Below are positions 22,401-27,040 of a stretch of 27,040 nucleotides of DNA, piece after piece. The number at the start of each line of letters is the position of its first letter. Positions within the stretch are counted from its first letter, which is position 1. Origin of the DNA: Klebsormidium nitens (taxonomy: Eukaryota > Streptophyta > Klebsormidiophyceae > Klebsormidiales > Klebsormidiaceae); NCBI GenBank assembly GCA_000708835.1, contig DF237729.1, forward strand, positions 6,365 through 33,404. The letters are read 5' to 3'. The notes under the pieces are model-generated. The model made no database searches and was not told the DNA's origin. It saw only the letters and a program-made list of their open reading frames with translations. Made by a program: the position numbers and the translations under genes.

Positions 22401-25400
22401 AGGGCGGTTTTGGAGCCCCCCATCGCGCCGACCTTCCTGAGCAGTTTGAGCACCACGGCCACGCCGTCCTGCCGCAGGGTAGGCACGTGGCGCATCAGCT
22501 CGTCGAGCCCCGCCCCGAGAACCGTCGGCGTCTCCCCCTGCATCGCCCGGGTGTACTGCGGGGACGTCATGATTGGGACTAGGCAGTTGAGCACCTTGCG
22601 CTGCTTGACCAGCTCCAGCCCCGCGGCGTTGAGGCAGATCGCGACGAGCGCGCTTGGGACGGTCATCAGGCAATCCGCCGTGGGGAGGATCCCCTTCTCA
22701 AGCACGTCCAGGAAGGCGTGCGGCACGCGGGCAGCGTGGAGGGCCGGGTAGCACATCGGGTCGTGGTTGATGAGCTCCGCGAGGATGGTCGAGCCGAGGG
22801 CGAAGATCTCGGGCCCGAAGAGCGCGGCCTTGTCGTAGACCGTCTGGAGGACGTACGGCAGGCGGCTCTCCTCGAGGTTCTGCACACGCGCGGTGCCCTG
22901 CTGGTTGGAGTAGTTGGCGAGGGCGACCATGCGCATGAGCGACTTGATGAGCTGGCGCAGGGGGTAGCGGGGCACGACAGGGTCCTGTTGGGAGGAAAAT
23001 CCCACGACTTAGATATTCGGACGGTACAAGCCTCTGCTTACAGGCGATTGGGATCCGGGTCAGAGGATTCAGCAGGAATGATGTGAGCGTGGGGACATAG
23101 ATATGAGTTTGCAGCCTATCGCCAGGCTTCAACCAGCTGCTCTACAAGTCCACTTTCTCAAACAACGGCAACCTCTGCTTTTGAAAGTTGTTGAAAGCAC
23201 ATAAACACTCTTTTGAACCTCTGCTGGGTATGAGCAGGCACAAGCACGAATGGCAGCAGGCCGGAGAGATACCCGAGACTGAGACTTCCCAGTCTGACAT
23301 TGAGATGGACGAGCGTCTTGTGATCGATGGTCCAAGTTTACAACCACATTGACTGTCCAAAGCAGATCAAAAACCCTGGGTTTCTATAGCAATCTAACCC
23401 ACCCTCCAAGTGGTTGACAAGAAGATGATGACCCAAAACTGAGTGGAGCATTCAAGGCCTTCCAAATTCAGTAGTGTCTTGAACATGTGCACCCCTCAAG
23501 ATGCAATAAGAAGACCATAATGAAATAGAGTACAGCATTCAGGGTACTATATTTGCAACTTCTTCCAGGTTTATGAGAAACTTGAACAAAACCACCATCA
23601 AGAAGTGGCAGGACCGAGAAAACTTGAAAGGCGCAAACTGAAAACACAAAGAAGCAATAAAATTATCAATGCCAATCTCACCTGCGGAGCACCCTCCGCT
23701 TTCTGCACATGCAGGTCAATCTCCCGAGTCAACCTCTCTGCCGCGTCCTCTACGCCATGCAGCTCCCGAAACATGGCCGACGCGCTGTTGCTGTAATCCA
23801 TGTATGCGTCCAGCACTCGCGTCGCGAGGCTGACAATCACAATGTGCTCGGGGTCCACATCCTTGATTAGCGGGAGCAGCGTCGAGACCAGGCCCGCCTC
23901 CCGCAGTGCCGTGCAGCCCGATGTCGATGTCGCCAGGTTCGTCAACAGTGTCAACAGGGCCTCCACGAACGCTGCGTTGGCTCTTGAGTCGCCCTTCGAC
24001 AGCAGGCCGACCGAACGCTGCATGACTGTCGGGAGCACTCCTTGGTGGCCCCCCGCCGTAATGATTGCCAGGATGTTGGACTGGCGCGGCCGGTCCTGCG
24101 CCTGCGCCGTCAGTGCCTGCACCGCTAGGGTTCGGATCTCGTCCGGCACACGGCCCTCGGCCTTGACCAGCGCCACGAGATCCGTCGCAAACTCCGGCTC
24201 GTTCGCAAAAAACGTGCTCAGCTCCTCGTAGTCCGGGCTCGACTGGACCAGGATGGTGAAGGCCAACAGGCGGATCGCCATGTAGGTCCTCCGTCCCTCC
24301 AGGCTGGCAAAGGAGCGAGCCGCTCTGATCCGGGACAGGAGGGAGAAGCGCAGCTCGGGCGGGACTTTGTAGTGGTCCGCCAGATCCTTTAGAAGCAGGG
24401 AGTCGCTCTCGGGCCGCGTGTGCACCTCCGGCAGCCGGATGCTTTTCTGACCGGTTGCGCTCGCAATCTCATCCTTGGCCTCCGCGTAGAAATCGAAGAA
24501 GAGCGTGCTGCCAAGCTGAAGCGCCTTCTGGTCCTGGACCTCCTCTGTGATGGACGCCAGGAGCCCCAGCCCCTCTTCCTTGCCACCCCAGCCTTGGCAC
24601 AGCGAGAGGAGCCGCACGTTCAGCGCGGGGTTGCTGTAGGACCGTGAGCTCCGTCCGGAGGTCATTGGCTTGCGCACGAGCGCAAGAAGCGCCTTGAGAG
24701 TGGCGATGACGACATCCGTGTCCTCGTGACCAAGCAGCAGCGTGAGGTGCTGCATGGAAAAGGTAGAATCGTGGTGTCTTTGAACTGTATCGAAGCTTGC
24801 AGCGATGATTCTTCCCGGGAGGCGATTGTTGTATCAGAAAGCAGTGCGGATCATCAGTCATAAGTGGCGTTTCTGATGTTCTCATGTCCTGGTGTTTCTG
24901 ATGGAGGCTTATTAGGGAAGACAAGGGATGCCTTCGATTGTTGCAGCCGCAGTGACGAGGGGCAAGACGAATATGGACACTGTGCATGAAAGGCACTGTA
25001 GTGACAAGACAAGTTGGTCACAAGTCGCTAGCAATCACCGTTGTATTGATGATGAGGCCTCATTGAGTGGGTCCATACTGAGATTCTCAACTGGAGGGAG
25101 TGGCAAATTCACTCAGATTGTTATAAAGGAGTGGCATCTCCAAACAATTGTACAACTGTGAGTTTCAAATATATGCTGCTCACCTCAACAGACCCATACA
25201 GCTGCTTGTTGTAGCTGTTCTCCAGGATGACAGCGGTGACCCGCAGGATTTGTAGGAGGGTATCCTTGGACACCGGATGCTGCTCCTGCTTCAGGGTCCC
25301 ATCTAGCTGAAGCTTCACAGACTCAGGCAGGTGCTTCTCAAAGTATGCGTCAAAGAAGTTGAGCAGGTCAACCCAGTGGTTGAGATCACCCTGCAGGTCG

Positions 25401-26123
25401 CAGGTGAGCATGAGTGATTGCAGAAAGAGTTTTCACAACTCAGCGGAATTCATGACGCTTTTGTTGCTATAGATCAAGCCAGCTTGCTTGGTGCCTGATC
25501 CAATCACAATTATGAATGAATGTTGTTGAACGAGAGAGTGCCAGAGTGGTTACTCGACCTTCTCACTCTCAAAAACATTCTGGAGGCAATGGGTGTTTTG
25601 AGTAACAGGAAGCGATCTAGCATGTAAGACGGGACGGAACTCATGGACAAAAGACTAGTTGATGTTCATTGATGCCAACCTTGTCATAGTCCCACTTGAA
25701 GTTGCGGAGCACATCAGTCAAGCTCTCCGGGGGAGCTGATGTTACTTCATTCGTACATGCTTTAACTGCATGAGGCTGCAGTTGAAAGGAATGGCATTGG
25801 TTTGAAGGAAAGGTATCATGATCAAAACCCTCAATTTCACCGAGCACCTTTCACTCTGAGAGTACAAGATGAGAGACGTCTCATTTGCACACAAACCACT
25901 CGAACTTACACAGCGCTCAATGTCATGTCAAAGCTCGCATTCTCAGGCAATGACCAGGAACATGAGCAATTCCAGACCATCAAAGTTCGTTGCCTTTCAG
26001 ATTACTTTCGGAACCCTCCTGGATAACCACTGTGTGAACTATCAAGGTGCTGTTTGCGGTCAAACAAAGAAAAGCAACATGCATGCTTACCACTTCAGCT
26101 GCCTTTCTCTTCTTCGTCTTCAT
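3790..26123 (-). CDS. UPL1: Giant HECT-type E3 ubiquitin ligase, UPL1/UPL2 class (HUWE1/Tom1 family), 25 coding exons
   Basis: The CDS is the complement of 26123-26091, 25775-25680, 25390-25184, 24749-23682, 22984-21344, 20911-19004, 18488-18150, 17638-16424, 16075-15713, 15301-14949, 14622-14268, 13915-13372, 12997-12790, 12475-12121, 11669-11370, 10725-10524, 10070-9820, 9363-8936, 8567-7703, 7407-7243, 6826-6587, 6058-5912, 5455-5149, 4513-4374, 3999-3790. All 24 introns are GT-AG, and the phases add up to 3,979 residues plus TAG; Arabidopsis UPL1/UPL2 have about 3,660-3,680. As a HECT E3 it takes ubiquitin from an E2 onto its catalytic Cys and passes it to substrates. Domain order is DUF908, DUF913, UBA, UIM, acidic tracts, DUF4414, HECT. 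I see no WWE domain, as in plant members. The start is supported by an in-frame stop at 26181-26183 and by the family-like N-terminus. Boundaries come from family alignment recalled from memory; the least certain are the exon 5/6 junction and the acceptors at exons 16 and 24. Confidence 0.93.
4486..4713. repeat. Three partial copies of the exon 24 5' boundary, two of them in the upstream intron
   Basis: The 26-nt block at 4486-4511 (start of exon 24, which encodes DLKQNTEY on the minus strand) is repeated identically at 4648-4673. A shorter copy sharing the 'caggtcctc' core lies at 4554-4562. Each copy is followed on the + strand by 'tgacgtcagca' (4530, 4589, 4703). Core spacings are 51 and 111 nt. 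The distal copies lack the AG at the authentic acceptor position, so I place the exon at 4513. Confidence 0.8.
7703..8567 (-). other. UPL1: Exon 19: pre-HECT region with a Lys/Ala/Ser/Glu repeat insert
   Basis: This exon encodes residues about 3289-3577. It contains [45 protein letters not shown] and [21 protein letters not shown], all recognisable UPL1/2 landmarks immediately before HECT. The segment at 7931-8040 encodes degenerate KASE/EKAS repeats, built from a repeated 'cggacgcctt' DNA unit, within the loop that is unstructured in plant homologues. The first base of the exon completes a Gly codon from exon 18. Confidence 0.85.
8936..10725 (-). other. UPL1: Exons 16-18: helical region after the UBM repeats
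   Basis: Exon 16 (10524-10725) begins [15 protein letters not shown] directly after LRLLWLAQ of exon 15, which is the UPL1 order, and contains [14 protein letters not shown]. Exon 17 (9820-10070) contains [19 protein letters not shown] and [14 protein letters not shown], both diagnostic of UPL1/2. Exon 18 (8936-9363) has a charged Glu/Lys/Ala coiled-coil-like stretch ([19 protein letters not shown]) and ends [12 protein letters not shown]. Exon 16 has duplicate copies of its 5' end in the preceding intron. Confidence 0.85.
10683..10940. repeat. Triplicated exon 16 5' end and 3' splice site
   Basis: A unit starting 'acaggt' and running through 'gcccttgcccaatggctgca' occurs at 10683, 10794 and 10899 (the last diverged). 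Each copy includes, on the minus strand, a tgcag acceptor followed by codons for PLGKGLL or a variant. The acceptor positions (10726, 10837, 10933) differ by 111 and 96 nt, both multiples of three. The minus-strand frame is open across all three, so alternative acceptors would keep the frame. The proximal copy gives the family-length protein and was used in the CDS. Confidence 0.8.
11370..12997 (-). other. UPL1: Exons 13-15: DUF4414 with tandem ubiquitin-binding-motif (UBM)-like repeats
   Basis: Four related helical motifs occur in series: [19 protein letters not shown] (12803-12872), [19 protein letters not shown] (about 12224-12290), [17 protein letters not shown] (across the exon 14/15 junction, 12121 and 11669) and [16 protein letters not shown] (about 11605-11645). 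They share the DPxFLxALPPxxxAEVL pattern of the UBM-like repeats in HUWE1 and of the DUF4414 region in plant UPL1/2. Exons 14 and 15 break within the third motif. Between them lie Ala/Pro/Gln-rich linkers of low conservation. Ubiquitin or polyubiquitin binding is family knowledge. Confidence 0.85.
13372..14622 (-). other. UPL1: Exons 11-12: variable linker region between acidic and UBM segments
   Basis: Exon 11 (14268-14622) carries QQHPLLSRG, the plant 'HPLL' landmark, and ends WAEDSQMQ. Exon 12 (13372-13915) opens [20 protein letters not shown], then gives a long Glu/Pro/Ala-rich low-complexity stretch and the conserved [18 protein letters not shown] motif of UPL1. Phases 2 (into exon 11) and 1 (out of exon 12) are consistent with their neighbours. 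Confidence 0.8.
14949..16075 (-). other. UPL1: Exons 9-10: acidic Asp/Glu tracts
   Basis: Exon 9 (15713-16075, residues about 2170-2290) and exon 10 (14949-15301, about 2291-2408) encode long runs of Asp and Glu, including [16 protein letters not shown] and [13 protein letters not shown]. Plant UPL1/2 and yeast Tom1 have an acidic segment at the equivalent place; in Tom1 it has been linked to binding basic substrates such as histones. Here the tract is interrupted by an intron and followed by ITEVHWGGG, matching the UPL1 'VIEVRWREA' position. The coding DNA is correspondingly rich in GAC/GAA/GAG repeats. Confidence 0.85.
16424..18488 (-). other. UPL1: Exons 7-8: central helical region
   Basis: Exon 7 (18150-18488) contains [20 protein letters not shown] and [20 protein letters not shown], close to the UPL1 counterparts. 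Exon 8 (16424-17638) contains a Lys-rich linker, the [15 protein letters not shown] motif that is conserved in plant UPL1/2, and [16 protein letters not shown]. It ends in an Ala/Gly/Glu-rich low-complexity stretch of about 80 residues before the acidic exons. There is no catalytic motif; this is scaffold by analogy with HUWE1. Confidence 0.85.
19004..20911 (-). other. UPL1: Exon 6: UBA and UIM ubiquitin-binding modules
   Basis: This 636-codon exon encodes residues about 1016-1651. A UBA domain is at 19916-20044 (residues about 1305-1347), with the diagnostic [13 protein letters not shown] core and a terminal EWLFSHPE. A ubiquitin-interacting motif is at 19832-19873 (residues about 1362-1375): [15 protein letters not shown], matching the acidic-xxxAxxxS pattern. 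Upstream, the [12 protein letters not shown] and FEASAQLLW segments match UPL1. The exon closes with [12 protein letters not shown], which joins FLDSGALS in exon 7 as in land plants. These modules are known in the family to bind ubiquitin. Confidence 0.9.
21344..22984 (-). other. UPL1: Exon 5: DUF913 helical region
   Basis: This exon encodes residues about 469-1015 in one 547-codon block. It begins with [20 protein letters not shown] and includes [14 protein letters not shown], the '[17 protein letters not shown]' segment and the '[20 protein letters not shown]' segment, all counterparts of plant UPL1 DUF913 sequence. The C-terminal part is Arg/Ala-rich ([19 protein letters not shown]), corresponding to the basic Arg-rich stretch in UPL1. 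A Pro/Glu-rich low-complexity linker lies around residues 710-740. Confidence 0.85.
23682..25775 (-). other. UPL1: Exons 2-4: N-terminal helical region (DUF908) of the HECT ligase
   Basis: These exons encode residues about 12-468. Exon 2 (25680-25775) ends with the family motif resembling FRWEFDKGD (here FKWDYDK, then [20 protein letters not shown] in exon 3). Exon 4 carries the plant UPL1 signatures [32 protein letters not shown] and [14 protein letters not shown]. This alpha-helical, armadillo-like region forms part of the ring-shaped scaffold of HUWE1/Tom1 proteins. The donor of exon 2 is GTTGGC, a weak match to consensus. The exon 3/4 join yields VE-HL, one residue shorter than the plant sequence as I recall it. 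Confidence 0.85.
26091..26123 (-). other. UPL1: First coding exon of the UPL1-like gene (11 codons, basic N-terminus)
   Basis: This mini-exon reads [11 protein letters not shown] and is followed directly by a GTAAGC donor. It matches the start of land-plant UPL1/UPL2, which begin with a Met-Lys-rich segment ending Glu-Val before a Pro-rich junction. The next exon opens with [11 protein letters not shown] in the same phase, mirroring the family. The KTKKRK cluster could act as a nuclear localisation signal, which is inference. The exon is too short for ordinary open-frame detection. Confidence 0.85.
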
Positions 26124-26363
26124 GATTGCTTCGTTCTCAGAATGCGGTGTGATATCCTGTCCTCCTTCAGCCGGAGGAACCTATGCGGCTTCTGGTGTTG
26201 CGGCTTCTGTCAAAATGGTTGCGCAAGCAGCCGCCTCAGTTCTGAACGAGTTCAAGTTCTTGCTTTCCTTTCAACAGGCTGACTCAGGATGGCAGCGCAG
26301 AGCTCAGGCTGTATGCCAGTCTGGGTTTACTATCGGCGTCGCGGGTCGGCTTGGGGGATAACC
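26124..26363 (-). promoter_or_regulatory. Presumed 5' untranslated / proximal promoter region of the UPL1-like gene
   Basis: About 240 nt separate the start codon from the inverted-repeat element. The coding frame is closed by an in-frame stop at 26181-26183 with no intervening ATG. I could not identify a convincing TATA box or transcription start. The assignment rests on position only. Confidence 0.45.
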
Positions 26364-26471
26364 ATAAAGTTTAATACCTATAAGGTACGTTCCCTACAAG
26401 GAATTTGTTCAACCGTAGAGGAATACTGTACATGTGAGGCCCCGGGCAACACTAAAAACCTAGGGTAATGT

Positions 26472-26610
26472 GACCGACAGACCCTAATGTTACTGGGAAG
26501 TGCCCGGTTGTCACCCGGCTGCTTGCGAGACCCTAATGTCAGAGGGAGGGCCTGCTTGTCACCCGGTTGCTTGCGAGACCCTAATGTCCCAGGGTAGGCC
26601 CGGCTGCTTC
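26472..26610. repeat. About three tandem copies of a ~48-nt unit inside the inverted-repeat element
   Basis: The core 'accctaatgt' recurs at 26481, 26530 and 26578 (spacings 49 and 48 nt), each followed by a G-rich stretch and 'cccggctgctt' or 'cccggttgctt'. The last copy is shorter. The copies are diverged by several substitutions, so they are not very recent. Confidence 0.65.
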
Positions 26611-26621
26611 TCGGGTACGCA

Positions 26622-26636
26622 CCGCGCTCAGCGCGG
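26622..26636. repeat. GC-rich hairpin
   Basis: This is a perfect 7-bp inverted repeat (ccgcgct / agcgcgg) with a 1-nt centre, between two 'gggtacg'-like direct repeats. It lies inside the MITE-like element. It could be an element sub-terminal structure; no function is evident. Confidence 0.45.
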
Positions 26637-26725
26637 GGTACGACCGCGCAATCATTAAGAGTACAGTCCTCTTACACAATACAGTACCTTATAGGTCACA
26701 ATGCCTTATAGGTATTGAACTTTAT

Positions 26726-27040
26726 TTATATCTTGGGTCGGCCGCTAGCTGGCAGTGGGGGCGCGGCGGCCGCCATGGGCACGTACCATACGAGAACTAG
26801 AGGTGTCAGGTTGTCTTTATTTGTTTTGTCGGATACATACTTTGTAACTTCTAACAAATGAAAGTCGCCCTATAGTACAGAACTGCCATAGAACTTGCTG
26901 ACTTGTATTTAAAAGTGTCCCCTCCTGAGGCGCCCATCTGTGCATACACATGCATGTGACATCTGCTACACTCCAGCGCTTGCACAACACACACACACGA
27001 GCCGGATATAAAATGGGTCGGCAAAGCCAATGGCAACAGT
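26726..27040. other. Distal upstream region, no gene recognised
   Basis: There is no supportable coding sequence. It contains a short (AC)6 microsatellite at 26987-26998 and the palindrome acatgcatgt near 26949-26958. Whether a further gene starts beyond the window cannot be seen. Confidence 0.4.

Larger units (their letters stand above)
26364..26725. mobile_element. MITE-like inverted-repeat element (non-autonomous, ~362 bp)
   Basis: The left end (26364-26385) and the right end (26704-26725) are inverted copies differing at one of 22 positions (ataaagtttaatacctataa-gg against its complement). There is no coding capacity. An 8-bp direct repeat, gggtcggc, flanks at 26343-26350 and 26735-26742, but it lies 9-13 nt outside the clear inverted repeats, so it is only a candidate target-site duplication; the same octamer also occurs at 27015-27022. 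The interior contains ~48-nt tandem repeats and a GC-rich hairpin. Superfamily unknown. Confidence 0.55.

Noticed and set aside
21413-22751. 389- and 412-codon + strand open frames opposite exon 5
   Set aside because: Two different frames are open over the same DNA, both antisense to the DUF913 exon. They are typical shadows of GC-rich coding sequence.
26047-26361. + strand frame with a hydrophobic, signal-peptide-like start
   Set aside because: It is antisense to the first coding exon and 5' leader of the HECT gene and the protein is not recognisable. A hydrophobic N-terminus of this length can arise by chance.
26481-26590. Possible CRISPR-like or regularly spaced repeat array
   Set aside because: There are only about three diverged contiguous copies without unique spacers, in a eukaryotic context inside an inverted-repeat element.
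26851-27036. 61-codon minus-strand frame at the right edge
   Set aside because: It overlaps a CA microsatellite and palindromic sequence, and it has no recognisable features.

Overview
The window looks like nuclear DNA of a green-lineage eukaryote, most plausibly a streptophyte (charophyte) alga such as Klebsormidium. The organism is inferred from gene content and cannot be proved from 27 kb. The support is a large gene with 24 short GT-AG introns whose protein tracks land-plant UPL1/UPL2 almost exon by exon, moderately GC-rich exons, and an adjacent F-box/LRR gene of plant character.

Left end (1-2447, + strand): an intronless F-box plus leucine-rich-repeat gene. About 24-25 repeats share a Trp-containing 'LPxxVGxWxxLxxLxLxxC' signature. 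The reading frame is broken once, by an in-frame TAA at 1911-1913. The LRR register continues unbroken on both sides, and the next in-frame stop is at 2445-2447. This looks like a nonsense allele, a young pseudogene, or a sequencing error.

2448-3789: a convergent intergenic interval with no supportable gene.

3790-26123 (- strand): one very large gene for a HECT E3 ubiquitin ligase of the plant UPL1/UPL2 (animal HUWE1, yeast Tom1) class. I could chain 25 coding exons with GT-AG boundaries and consistent phases, 11,940 nt in all, giving a predicted 3,979-residue protein. In order it contains a basic N-terminus, the DUF908 and DUF913 helical regions, UBA, UIM, long acidic tracts, tandem ubiquitin-binding-motif-like repeats (DUF4414), further helical regions, a Lys/Ala/Ser/Glu-rich insert and a C-terminal HECT domain with the catalytic Cys at about residue 3946.

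Two introns of this gene carry local duplications of the 5' end of the downstream exon together with its 3' splice-site region (4486-4713 and 10683-10940). In each case three copies are spaced by multiples of three nucleotides. These are the most unusual structures in the window.

26124-27040: the presumed 5' untranslated and promoter region of the ligase gene. It holds a roughly 362-bp MITE-like element with about 22-bp terminal inverted repeats and internal ~48-nt tandem repeats. I saw no RNA genes, CRISPR arrays, prokaryotic features or complete autonomous transposons. The two genes have no evident shared pathway, although both point to ubiquitin-dependent turnover: an F-box protein would be an SCF substrate adaptor and the HECT protein is a stand-alone E3.
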